Source: Rhabdaerophilum sp. SD176 (GTDB taxonomy: Bacteria; Pseudomonadota; Alphaproteobacteria; Rhizobiales; Beijerinckiaceae). From it: a stretch of 64,000 nucleotides of DNA. Each line of letters starts with the position of its first letter. Positions within the stretch are counted from its first letter, which is position 1. Location of the stretch: NCBI RefSeq assembly GCF_030143245.1, contig NZ_JARJNS010000009.1, forward strand, positions 43,672 to 107,671, in the 5' to 3' direction. Position numbers and translations under genes: made by a program. The notes beneath the pieces are model-generated. The model was not told the DNA's origin. It saw nothing but the letters and a program-made list of their open reading frames with translations, and ran no database searches. Below, piece by piece: positions 16,253 to 25,175 of this stretch.

Positions 16253-19200
16253 TCACGCAGCGTTGACACGTGCCGAAGGCACGATGCGGAGGAGAGGGTA
16301 GAGGTCGAAAAGGCGGCCGAGGATTTTGGCCGCATCATCGCCCGCGGGTACGAAGAGCCGAAGCTTCCAGGCGATGATCTCGGAGATCAGGCCAAAGGAT
16401 TTAAGGCGCTGAACATCGAGATCCGAGAACCCCGAGAGCTCAATCCTGTGCCGCCCCATCACAAGCGAACGCTTGAGGGTGAGGCCCTCCCGCAGGATGA
16501 GACCGGTATTGTCACGGATAATCGTATCCGCAGCCTCTGCAGCTGAAAGGGTAGGGGCCTCGGACAGAAGCGTTTCCTTTAATGCTGCTGCGGTTACTGG
16601 CGAGACCAGCCGTCCGATCAGGCGCTGACCGCAATCGGTCTGCAACCGATAAACGCGCGTATTTTCCTCCGGAAACTGCTTCCAGACCGGCAGAAGCAGT
16701 CCTACAACCATATGGAAGCGGGTCTCGGTGAAGGGCGGGATCTCGCTGACTTCAGTTTCCCAGGCAACGTGGAAGCTGGTCTCCTCGGTCTCCCGCCATT
16801 GAGACTTCTCGAGTACCTCAACCGGCATGACATCTCGAGCATTGGGCCGGATCAGCCTGACGCGAGGCGTTACCGAACCATCATCCTGCATCAGACTCGT
16901 CGTCGGGATTACGAGCGCAGCCCGTCCGGATTGCCGGTTCAACATCAACCGCGCTTTCTGGTTGGCCTCGTGATGGGCGAAAACCTCATCGCTTGTCGTG
17001 ATCTCGGTTTGATCTTTGCGCAGGAGCGTCATTAGCGACGTCGTGGCGCCACTCGCCTGATGCGTGGCAATGACCTTCTCCTCCTGAACCACGAGGCTCT
17101 CGGCCCGCATGGTCTCAACCCCGATATCGAAGGTCCCGGACTGCATGGCGCCTTCGATCGCTGTCTCCATCAGGCTCTCGAAGACCTCGAAGAGCTGGTT
17201 CTGGAGCGCGATCGGCAAAGCGAGGATGCGATTGAGGAAGGTCGTGATCGGCGGAAGCTCCTCAAGCAAGCTGCCATCTCGGTCCGTGAGACTGAGCCCC
17301 GTTGCCGCTTCGAAACGCGCGAGCGAACACGCCTCGACCTTGCCGGCATAGATCAGCTGGTAAAGCTGACGGAGCGCAAGGCGGCCATAGACGGATTCGA
17401 GATTGTCCTCGGCCCGGAACATGCCCTGGCCGCCGGTCTGGCGTTGTCCCCGCGTAATCGCCCCGAGCGTATCGAGACGCCGGGCGATCGTGGACAGAAA
17501 CCGCTTCTCGCCCTTCACATCGCTCGCCACCGGACGGAAGAGCGGTGGCTGCGCCTGATTGGTTCGATTGGTGCGCCCAAGCCCCTGGATCGCGTTATCC
17601 GCCTTCCAACCGGGTTCCAGCAGGTAATGGACGCGCAAGCGCTGGTTCTTCGCCGAACGCTCGGCATGATAGCTCCGGCCAGTACCACCGGCATCCGAGA
17701 AGACGAGGATCCGCTTCTGATCACCCTGAAACGCACGGGTCTCCCCGAGATTGGCCGATGCGGCACGTGTTTCGACGCAGAGCCGCCGGGATCCATCAGG
17801 ATTGGTCTTGGCGACGATCCGCCGCGAGCGCCCCGTCACCTCCGCGACCATATCCGTCCCGAAGCGCTGGATAATCTGGTCGAGTGCACCCTGTACGGCA
17901 GGAAGCGACGCCAGATGCTCGATCAACCTGTCCCGGCGTTCGATCGCTTCGCGAGAGTGGACGGGGTTTCCATCCTCATCGAGGGCAGGACGGGACTGAA
18001 GGTTCCCATCCTCATCCGAATAGACCTCGAAGAGTTGCGTGGGGAAGGAATGGACGAGATAGTCGAGGACATATTCCCGAGGCGTGATATCGACTGAGAG
18101 ATCGTTCCATTCCGCTGTCGGGATCTCTGCCAAGCGCCGTTCGAGCAGGGCCTCATTGGTCGAGACGATCTGAATCACAGAGGCATGTCCTGCCTCCATA
18201 TCCGCCTCGATCGCCTTGATGAGGCTCGGTGCCTTCATCGCGGTGATGAGATGGGCGAAGAACCGCTGCTTGTTCGACTCGAATGCCGAACGCGCGGCGG
18301 ACTTGGCGTTCTTGTTGTAGGATTTACCGCCTTCGCCGGTGATGTGCGACGCCTCAAGCGCAGCATTGAGATTGTTATGGATGATCTCGAAGGCCGAGGC
18401 ATAGGCATCGTAGATCCGAATCTGCTTTGACGAGAGCGGATGCTCCAGCATTGCAACTTCGACGCCGGCATAGGAGAGGGCGCGGGCAGTATAAAGCCCC
18501 AGGGCTTTCAAATCCCGCGCCAGCACCTCCATGGCCGCGATCCCACCGGATTCCATCGCCTCGACAAAGGCCTCGCGGGTGGCAAACGGCATATCCGTTG
18601 AGCCCCAGAGTCCAAGGCGAGAGGCATAGGCCAGGTTCGAGACCGTCGTCGCACCCGTTGCCGAGACATAGAGCACACGGGCCTGCGGCAGCGCGTTCTG
18701 GAGCCGCACACCGGCGCGCCCCTGTTGCGATGCTGATTTATCGCCTCGCTCGCCCTTCTCGGCCGCGGCATTCGCCATGGCATGAGCCTCATCGAAGACG
18801 ATGACACCATCAAAGCTTGAGCCCAGCCAATCGATGATCTGCTTCAGGCGGGAAACCTTGATCGTGCCATCCGGACCCTGCCGTTCATCCGAACGCAACG
18901 TGGCATAGGTGGTGAACAGGATCCCCTCGGGAAGAGCGATCGGTGTACCCTGCTTGAACCGGGAGAGAGGGACGATCTGCAACTTCTCCTGCCCTAGGGC
19001 TGACCAGTCGCGTTGGGCGTCTTCAAGAAGCTTGTCGGATTTCGAGATCCAGAGCGCCTTTCGCCGGCCCTTCAGCCAGTTGTCGAGCACAATGCCCGCA
19101 ACTTGGCGGCCCTTGCCGGCCCCTGTCCCGTCCCCGAGATAGAACCCGCGCCGAAACTGGAAGGCCGCATCATCATCTTCCGCCGCCGCTTCCAGCGCAT

Positions 19201-20848
19201 CGAAGGTCTCGTTGACGCGCCAGAAGCCCCCAAGGTGCTGGCCGTGGGCTTCTCCAGCGTAAATTACCGTCTCAAGCTGGGCATCCGAGAGCAATCCGTC
19301 GGAAATGACTGCTTCAGGTAGATGCGGTCGGTAGGAGGGTTGAGGTAACGCCACGGACGCCATGGCAGCCGATTGCACCAGCACCGTCGGATGCGGCTTT
19401 GCGCCGTCAATCACAATCGATTGGACCGCGTAAGGCTCATAAAGGCCAGCTTCGATCTCAGCCTTGGGCGAAGCCACCTCTTCGCGAGGGGCGTAGGCAA
19501 GCTCGATGATTTCGAAAGTGACCGCCGTGGAACGCGGTGCTATGTCGGAAGAGATGACGGAAACAGGAGCCGCAGCGACGCCCTCAGCAAGAGGGGAGGG
19601 TGAGGTGCAATAAATTGGTTCCGGCGAACTCGCATCTCCAGAGGTGACGACAACCGGTCCACCCCCAGGCTCAAGGCGCCGGACAAAGGCTTGGTCAGCC
19701 AGTCCGGCGGTCAGAGGCTCTTTCGGAATCCGGGCCTTTCGACCGAACGCCAAGAGACGCGATGCGGGACGCGGTGCCAGAATCTCAACGGGCGAAGCCA
19801 CAACAGACGCCAGAGGTGTCGAGAACCGCTCGACACGAGGCGGCACATGCTCCTCGACCAGAGCGAGGAGTTCTTGCAGGGTTTCTGCCGGGGGAAGCGG
19901 CACCGGAAACTGCGTCGGGTTCACCGCGGGAACCTTGTCGATCACAGTCAGCCGACTTTCGATATCTGTGCCATGCCGCCGGAAAAAGCCGCGCCGCATC
20001 GCGAAGGTTGCACGCAATACGGACGTCTGCTGGAGCGTTTCGAAGGCTCCACGCCAGGAGCGGCTATAGGGCGAGAAGCTTTCGCCTGTGATTGCAACGA
20101 GACGACCATTCGGCTCGAGGCGCGCAAGGGCTGAGCGGATATGCTCGAATGTCGCCGAAGTATGCCGTCCAGCGATCAGCGGTGAAGCCGAGAATGGCGG
20201 GTTCATCAGCACAACGCTCGGACGCAACGCGGGATCGAGCCGATCGTGGATCTGCGAGCCATCAAGCCGAGTGATAAAGTCCTTCGGGAAGAGCCCGGTC
20301 AGCAGTGCATGCCGATCCTCGGCCCACTCGTTCAGCAGAAGCTTCGCACCTGCGATTTCCGCCTGAATCGCAAGCATCCCCGTTCCGGCCGAAGGCTCGA
20401 GCACGAGGTCATCGGCGGTGAGCCTAGCGGCAATCGCCGCGACAAACGCCAGCTCAACCGGCGTCGAGAACTGCTGCAGCGCGTGCGAGGTTTCCGAGCG
20501 GCGGGTTTCGGTCGGGAGAAGGGCACCAAGGCGCTCGAGGATTAAGAGGATGTCGGCCGGCAAGCGACCGCTTCCGAAAATCGGGGCACCAAACTGGCGG
20601 AAGAACAAGACCTGCGCCGCCTCGACCGCCTCATAGGCGTCTTTCCAGGACCACAAACCTTCGGCGTCTGAACCGCCGAAGGCTTGTTCCATTGCGCTAC
20701 GCATCACGCCGGCATTGATCTTTCGGCCAGCTGACAGGGCCTCGAAAAGATTCCGGGCGGCAGCCATCAGCAAAGCGCCATGATCAAGATGGGGCAACAG
20801 GCCAGACGGAATTGACGCGGCAAGTGCCGCAGCAGCAGGAGGGGTCAT
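16253..20848 (-). CDS. Giant methyltransferase/strawberry-notch-type helicase fusion
   Basis: 1531 residues. The N-terminal domain is an N6-methylase-like fold: EPSAGTG at 151-157 (SAM site) and NPPFS at 216-220. After a linker, the helicase half has a Walker A-like GDGTGAGKGRQVAG near 600, IVFDEAHAM (DEAH box) and YVSATGATTVSNLAYA (motif III). Further on come LGRTNRTNQAQPP (motif VI) and the strawberry-notch C-terminal domain (FSDAGGTGRSYHA, GLGRTNR). Such proteins are widespread on alphaproteobacterial plasmids and are suspected to protect or process incoming DNA, possibly as anti-restriction; this is not proven. SD GGAG precedes the ATG at 20848. Tightly linked to the Toprim gene. Confidence 0.88.
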   Translation of the reverse strand: MTPPAAAALAASIPSGLLPHLDHGALLMAAARNLFEALSAGRKINAGVMRSAMEQAFGGSDAEGLWSWKDAYEAVEAAQVLFFRQFGAPIFGSGRLPADILLILERLGALLPTETRRSETSHALQQFSTPVELAFVAAIAARLTADDLVLEPSAGTGMLAIQAEIAGAKLLLNEWAEDRHALLTGLFPKDFITRLDGSQIHDRLDPALRPSVVLMNPPFSASPLIAGRHTSATFEHIRSALARLEPNGRLVAITGESFSPYSRSWRGAFETLQQTSVLRATFAMRRGFFRRHGTDIESRLTVIDKVPAVNPTQFPVPLPPAETLQELLALVEEHVPPRVERFSTPLASVVASPVEILAPRPASRLLAFGRKARIPKEPLTAGLADQAFVRRLEPGGGPVVVTSGDASSPEPIYCTSPSPLAEGVAAAPVSVISSDIAPRSTAVTFEIIELAYAPREEVASPKAEIEAGLYEPYAVQSIVIDGAKPHPTVLVQSAAMASVALPQPSYRPHLPEAVISDGLLSDAQLETVIYAGEAHGQHLGGFWRVNETFDALEAAAEDDDAAFQFRRGFYLGDGTGAGKGRQVAGIVLDNWLKGRRKALWISKSDKLLEDAQRDWSALGQEKLQIVPLSRFKQGTPIALPEGILFTTYATLRSDERQGPDGTIKVSRLKQIIDWLGSSFDGVIVFDEAHAMANAAAEKGERGDKSASQQGRAGVRLQNALPQARVLYVSATGATTVSNLAYASRLGLWGSTDMPFATREAFVEAMESGGIAAMEVLARDLKALGLYTARALSYAGVEVAMLEHPLSSKQIRIYDAYASAFEIIHNNLNAALEASHITGEGGKSYNKNAKSAARSAFESNKQRFFAHLITAMKAPSLIKAIEADMEAGHASVIQIVSTNEALLERRLAEIPTAEWNDLSVDITPREYVLDYLVHSFPTQLFEVYSDEDGNLQSRPALDEDGNPVHSREAIERRDRLIEHLASLPAVQGALDQIIQRFGTDMVAEVTGRSRRIVAKTNPDGSRRLCVETRAASANLGETRAFQGDQKRILVFSDAGGTGRSYHAERSAKNQRLRVHYLLEPGWKADNAIQGLGRTNRTNQAQPPLFRPVASDVKGEKRFLSTIARRLDTLGAITRGQRQTGGQGMFRAEDNLESVYGRLALRQLYQLIYAGKVEACSLARFEAATGLSLTDRDGSLLEELPPITTFLNRILALPIALQNQLFEVFESLMETAIEGAMQSGTFDIGVETMRAESLVVQEEKVIATHQASGATTSLMTLLRKDQTEITTSDEVFAHHEANQKARLMLNRQSGRAALVIPTTSLMQDDGSVTPRVRLIRPNARDVMPVEVLEKSQWRETEETSFHVAWETEVSEIPPFTETRFHMVVGLLLPVWKQFPEENTRVYRLQTDCGQRLIGRLVSPVTAAALKETLLSEAPTLSAAEAADTIIRDNTGLILREGLTLKRSLVMGRHRIELSGFSDLDVQRLKSFGLISEIIAWKLRLFVPAGDDAAKILGRLFDLYPLLRIVPSARVNAA

Positions 20849-20954
20849 CACAAGTCTCCGGATTGGCAGGAAAAGCCCGGAAAACTCTCTCTTCACCTCC
20901 CAGGCTTCGAAAAACCCAGGGGCAACCCCCTACTTACCTGGCGAACACTCCGTC

Positions 20955-21365
20955 ATGCTCAACGACCGGAAGGGGGCCGATTGCCGTTTGGCTCCTTTTG
21001 GTCGCAAACTCGCTATAACTGCCGAACGCCAGTTCGAGATTCTCGATACTTGTCCGTCGGATCGCGACGTTGTTGAAAGAGGAGTGAACGGCGAATGGAC
21101 GAATTTGATTTGGAATAGCAGTGCCTCTGCGCCGAATCTAACCTCACAGACCTTGAGGGCGACGCATTCGGAATCAAATTCAGTCGGTCGCGAAGTTACT
21201 TTGGCAATTGGACTTCACACTTATGGGGCGCCGAAGCGACCTGAAGTGCGACGGGTTTCGGGCTTCAACTGGCACAACGCGCTTCTGCTGCGTGATCTGA
21301 ATGAGCAGGCATATTACATGGGCGCCGTGGTTCAGCGAATTTCTAACCGGGACATGATCGGATAA
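20955..21365 (+). CDS. Small ORF coupled to the following gene, doubtful
   Basis: 136-codon frame with no recognised domain. Its TAA overlaps the ATG of the next gene (TAATG at 21363-21367), which is typical of translational coupling. The first half is rich in Arg/Asp/Ser without secondary-structure pattern. The last 60 residues (VTLAIGLHTYGAPKRPEVRR onward) look more protein-like, so a real gene may start internally. Another frame through 21095-21240 also gives protein-like text, so a decayed gene is an alternative. Confidence 0.35.
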   Translation: MLNDRKGADCRLAPFGRKLAITAERQFEILDTCPSDRDVVERGVNGEWTNLIWNSSASAPNLTSQTLRATHSESNSVGREVTLAIGLHTYGAPKRPEVRRVSGFNWHNALLLRDLNEQAYYMGAVVQRISNRDMIG

Positions 21366-22594
21366 TGACTAACGAGGAAGTACCGAGAGGCGAAGCTGTA
21401 CCCGATCCCTATGAGAATGATCCATTTTTCAAGCGGATCTTCGACAGCCAATGGAACGCATGCATCGAAAAGCAGGGGGAAGAGGAAAATTATATAGACG
21501 GATACATCGAGGCCGCTATCGAACTTGTGGACGCGATCTTCGACAAACAACTGATGGGGAAGCGCGACACGTTGGTCCTGCCCATCTTGTACAACGCGCG
21601 CCATGCCATCGAGCTGGCTTTGAAATTCGCAACGGAGCGTCTGATCGAAGCAGGTGCCATCAAGGATGAAGGCCGGAAACTGAGCCATGATATCAAGGCT
21701 TACTGGGATCACCTGCACAACAGCGAGATCGGGGACGAGATGCTCTCAGAGACGATCACAGCCCTGAAGCCGTATGTGGAAAGCCTGTCTCAGATCGATT
21801 CCGACGGTCAGGAGCTTAGGTATCACCGGAACCGGGAAAATGATCCCAGTCTCGCGAACTACGCCACTGCCAACCTGCGGCTTATTCAAGCCAGCCTGCG
21901 CAAATTGGAAAAAGTGCTATCCGCGCTGAAATACCGGACGGTGGATTTTGCCGACGAGCGGAAGACAGGCACTTTCACCAATCGGTGCTCAAGGCGCGAT
22001 CTTCTTGAAGTCGCACGTTTAATGCCGAAGCGGGATTCTTGGGGTTCGCAGGCATTTGATGATCAGAAGGCCGCCGTGAAGGCACGTTACGGTTTGAGCG
22101 ATAAACAATTTTCGATTGCACTCGACCGTCTTCAGAAAATGCGCCAAACGCGCTCCATGCTGGGCATGGAGAGCGACCTCATCCATCTGATTGATGATGA
22201 AATCGTGTTTGTGGTTGAGCGATGGCGTACGTTGCATCCCAAGCGCGAGCCCAACAACGAAGTCATTACGCTGGACTATTCTGACCCCAGTCATTTCGAG
22301 AAGCTGCGGGAACACGCAGCGAAGCGACAAGCAGTGGTTGAGTTAATCGAACTTCGACTGTCGCCGGAAGCTTTGGCCGAGCTAGAAGCCATGTTTTATG
22401 GAGCACGGGATCGCGTATTCGTCGAATATCACGACGCAATGACCGAAAGGATACTGAAAGAACATGTCGTAGCCAACGATAGGCAGGAGAACATTCGGCA
22501 TCTCATCGAGAAGACGAATTTCCTGCAATGCATACAGCTTGGCGCGGCCCGTCTTGGTCGCCTGTTGCTGGCCGAGAGATTGAAGGGGATGTGA
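21365..22594 (+). CDS. HEPN-like protein of unknown function
   Basis: 409 residues, soluble and strongly helical. LPILYNARHAIELALKFATE followed by KLSHDIKAYWDHLHN resembles the paired helices of HEPN-type proteins found in defence islands, and RYHRNRE could supply an R-X4-6-H RNase motif. The C-terminal half has no match I recognise. It is convergent with the TIR gene (28-base gap) and belongs to the same island. Role as a defence RNase or accessory protein is inference from weak similarity and context. Confidence 0.6.
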   Translation: MTNEEVPRGEAVPDPYENDPFFKRIFDSQWNACIEKQGEEENYIDGYIEAAIELVDAIFDKQLMGKRDTLVLPILYNARHAIELALKFATERLIEAGAIKDEGRKLSHDIKAYWDHLHNSEIGDEMLSETITALKPYVESLSQIDSDGQELRYHRNRENDPSLANYATANLRLIQASLRKLEKVLSALKYRTVDFADERKTGTFTNRCSRRDLLEVARLMPKRDSWGSQAFDDQKAAVKARYGLSDKQFSIALDRLQKMRQTRSMLGMESDLIHLIDDEIVFVVERWRTLHPKREPNNEVITLDYSDPSHFEKLREHAAKRQAVVELIELRLSPEALAELEAMFYGARDRVFVEYHDAMTERILKEHVVANDRQENIRHLIEKTNFLQCIQLGAARLGRLLLAERLKGM

Positions 22595-22622
22595 GCGATA
22601 CTAATATGGCGGCACCGAGCCA

Positions 22623-23837
22623 TTATCGCTTCATCGCAACATTCCAGTCAATCGCGAAGCCGGCGGCCTGCAACTCGCGGCTGAGAGCCTGCTTCCAGCC
22701 GCCGCCGGCATCGAAGGGTTCATAGACGACGCCCCCGAAGTCCGACGGAACCTCCATGTCCCCGCGCTTGAGCGCGCAGACACGCGAGCGCCCGAGGCGT
22801 CCCACGAAGTACCCCAGTTCGAGAAGGACATTCTGGCGTGCTCTGGGCTGGAGGTCGCCACCCTTCACGCTGCCGACATCATCGGGCGTGAGCAGGATGA
22901 CCGCGAAGCCGACATCGCCGTGCGCTTCAATCTTTTCGATGATCGTGCGGCCCTGATTAGCCTGTTCATGCAGGATAATCGGGGCGAATTTGAGCTGTTC
23001 CAGGAACCGCGCGACCGACTCGCGCGCGCCTTCGTCGTGACCGTGCACGATGAATACTTTGCGCGCGGCCGGACCTGAGCGCTCGGGCAGGAGAGTCGGC
23101 TCGGCCGTGCCGGTCGTCGTCTTGACGTGATCTATATAGTCCCGCGCAAACGGCACGATCATCTGCGCCACCATGTTTTGCAGATTGGCGGTCAGCTTGT
23201 TTCCCGCGTAGTAGAAGGTGTGGGAAAAATCCATTGCCGCGTCAGGATTCTCGGCAAACCGATCTATCAGGAGGATGACCAGTCCAAGTTCCCAGCGCGT
23301 ATCGCTGGGCCATTCGAGCGAAGCGCTGCCGACCATGCCGCCCTGGGTGGCTTGGCCCACGTTGAGCCAGGCATCAAGATCAACGCCCTCGGTGAGCGCG
23401 CGTGAGATCGGCTCCAGCGTCACTGAATGCAGGATGCGCGAGAGTTTTTTGATGTGGCGGTCGAAGGTGGCGTGTTCGGCCGACCGAAGGTCGCTCACGG
23501 TGTTCTCGATTTGCCTTAAAATGGTTTGGTCAATCGGTCCGTTGGTCATGTTGTTTGCCTCGTTATTCAGCCGCGCGGCGGCTGCGCGCGACAGAATCTC
23601 CTCTTCGTATTGCTGTTTCAGTTGCGCCACGAGCCCCTCCACTGCGGCGCTGCGTTCGAAGCCCGAGACTTTCTGATCAATCGCGAGCTTCATGTCGGCG
23701 ATTGCGCGCTCGATGCTGGTCTGGTCAGTGGGGTCGAAGCTCAGCGTGGCGATGTCGCCGTGGAGCGCTTCCGCGACACTGGCCAGCAACGACATCTCGC
23801 GCTGAAGTTCATCCAGTCCTGTGATCTTGAAGCTCAT
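22623..23837 (-). CDS. TIR-domain effector-like protein (PCTIR/Cap12-type)
   Basis: 404 residues. A mostly helical region of about 250 residues is followed by a TIR-like domain at about 259-395: RKVFIVHGHDEGARESVARF (strand A and nucleotide-binding loop), FAPIILHEQANQGRTIIEKI, FAVILLTPDDVG, and RQNVLLELGYFVGRLGR with candidate catalytic Glu340. This matches the nucleotide-binding TIR-like family seen as effectors in Pycsar and related systems, where the domain degrades NAD+. The N-terminal region may be the sensor. GGAG precedes the ATG. It is the last gene of the MBL/E2-E1-JAB/patatin strand, separated by 138 bases that hold a hairpin, so it may be separately regulated. No cyclase is nearby. 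Confidence 0.85.
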   Translation of the reverse strand: MSFKITGLDELQREMSLLASVAEALHGDIATLSFDPTDQTSIERAIADMKLAIDQKVSGFERSAAVEGLVAQLKQQYEEEILSRAAAARLNNEANNMTNGPIDQTILRQIENTVSDLRSAEHATFDRHIKKLSRILHSVTLEPISRALTEGVDLDAWLNVGQATQGGMVGSASLEWPSDTRWELGLVILLIDRFAENPDAAMDFSHTFYYAGNKLTANLQNMVAQMIVPFARDYIDHVKTTTGTAEPTLLPERSGPAARKVFIVHGHDEGARESVARFLEQLKFAPIILHEQANQGRTIIEKIEAHGDVGFAVILLTPDDVGSVKGGDLQPRARQNVLLELGYFVGRLGRSRVCALKRGDMEVPSDFGGVVYEPFDAGGGWKQALSRELQAAGFAIDWNVAMKR

Positions 23838-23868
23838 GCTCGCTCCGTACGCTTAGCCTGCGCGTGGG

Positions 23869-23899
23869 TTAGGCACGGGGCCACGGATACTGTGCCTAA
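23869..23899. promoter_or_regulatory. Hairpin between patatin and TIR genes
   Basis: Inverted repeat TTAGGCAC (23869-23876) / GTGCCTAA (23892-23899) with a 15-base loop. No T-run follows on the minus strand, so it is not a standard terminator. It could be a regulator-binding site or an attenuator that reduces read-through into the TIR gene. Confidence 0.45.
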
Positions 23900-23975
23900 T
23901 TCGCCGTTGGCCCGTTCAAGAGCCAAAGAAGTGGAAAGAAGTTGGTGCGGGTTGTCATAGGTTCACGGTACCGAC

Positions 23976-25175
23976 TTAAGGCGCGAGCCGGTGCAGCCGG
24001 TTTGGGTCGGCTGGCGGAGCGTTGGCGGCGAGACCCGCAGCCCGCAGGCTGGCATCGGCGCCTGCATATCCTGCCGTGAGCAGGAGGTTGATTTCAGCGG
24101 TGGAGAAAGGATTGAGCCGGGTGCGAAGGCGAGCGGCATGCGATGCCGCTTCATCGGAAAGCTTGATGGCATCTGACACGCCGTAGGCGCGGATCGGCGT
24201 CTCGATGCTCCAGAATGCGACGCGGCGTTGCTTGAGATTATGCACGCCAAACAGAAGGCGCTTGCGCGAGTTTTCAGCCTGCTGCTGCACGATGCTCAGG
24301 ACTCGGTACACTTGCCCGAACCATTGGCTTGTCGGCGAGCCCAGCTCGGGCGTCGTGGCGCCTCCGTTGCTCACCAGAACGGTGCGGCAGCGGCGCCAAA
24401 TGCGTTCAAGCCCAAGATTGTCATAGACACCGCCGTCTGTGAGCACGGCTTGTTCGGTGAAGGGGGATTTGTGAAGATCCGCGCCCGCCATCGGCTTGAC
24501 GCTGCCGGGCTCGAAGTCGAGCCGGACCGGGGACAAGAACGGCGGGAATGCCGATGATGCGGCGATAACCCGAGATAGCGCCAGGCGCGGAGTCTCGATG
24601 CGCCCGACGCGGTGGTCGGCCGCGTAGTCTTTGGCGAACCGCCAGCCGCTGCCGGTCTGAAGGTTGGTCGCCATGAAGGTGAACCGCGGTGTATCGGGCA
24701 GGTCCTGGAGCGTGGCTCTAGCGAACAGGTGACGGTCGTACGCCTTGGCGACTTCTCCGGCAGCCGTAAGGCCTGGCAGGAGGCCCACGAGAATGGCCTT
24801 CACATCAACACCGGTAGTGGCGAAGCGTGCAAGCGGATTGACAACGAGCGGGAGAAAGTTGGGAGCATGGCCGGTAGAATCAAAGTCGAGCTTGGACCAT
24901 GCCCGGCCAAGTACCCCTGCCGTGATGGAGCCACCGGAGACGCTGGCGATTTCGCGCAGACGCGGCAGGAAGCCGAGTTCGTTCAGTCTGGCGAGCGCGC
25001 CCGCGTGATACAGCATTGCTCGGTATCCGCCGCCGGACAGACAGAGCCCGATCACGTCCTCGATCTTCCCGGCGGTGAGAAAGTCGTTTCGTCCGGCCTG
25101 GGCTTCAAAGAGGCCCTGAAGATCGCTCCGGCGGACAGGCAGGCCCGCATTGTTTGATTCACCCGTTGCCTTCAT
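23976..25175 (-). CDS. Patatin-like phospholipase (CapV-type effector candidate)
   Basis: 399 residues. Oxyanion-hole motif LSGGGYRA at 47-54, nucleophile in ASVSGG (Ser80) and catalytic Asp in LTDGGVYDN (Asp247) complete the Ser-Asp dyad of the patatin/cPLA2 fold. The expected reaction is hydrolysis of membrane phospholipid acyl chains. Patatin proteins serve as CBASS effectors that destroy the inner membrane once a cyclic nucleotide binds. The start codon forms an ATGA overlap with the E2-E1-JAB gene, so the two are translationally coupled. No transmembrane segment or signal peptide. Catalytic residues are all present, so it should be active. Confidence 0.9.
   Translation of the reverse strand: MKATGESNNAGLPVRRSDLQGLFEAQAGRNDFLTAGKIEDVIGLCLSGGGYRAMLYHAGALARLNELGFLPRLREIASVSGGSITAGVLGRAWSKLDFDSTGHAPNFLPLVVNPLARFATTGVDVKAILVGLLPGLTAAGEVAKAYDRHLFARATLQDLPDTPRFTFMATNLQTGSGWRFAKDYAADHRVGRIETPRLALSRVIAASSAFPPFLSPVRLDFEPGSVKPMAGADLHKSPFTEQAVLTDGGVYDNLGLERIWRRCRTVLVSNGGATTPELGSPTSQWFGQVYRVLSIVQQQAENSRKRLLFGVHNLKQRRVAFWSIETPIRAYGVSDAIKLSDEAASHAARLRTRLNPFSTAEINLLLTAGYAGADASLRAAGLAANAPPADPNRLHRLAP

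Noticed and set aside
17060..18097. 345-codon plus-strand frame opposite the giant helicase
   Set aside because: Antisense shadow, rich in Arg/Leu/Gly and without any domain.
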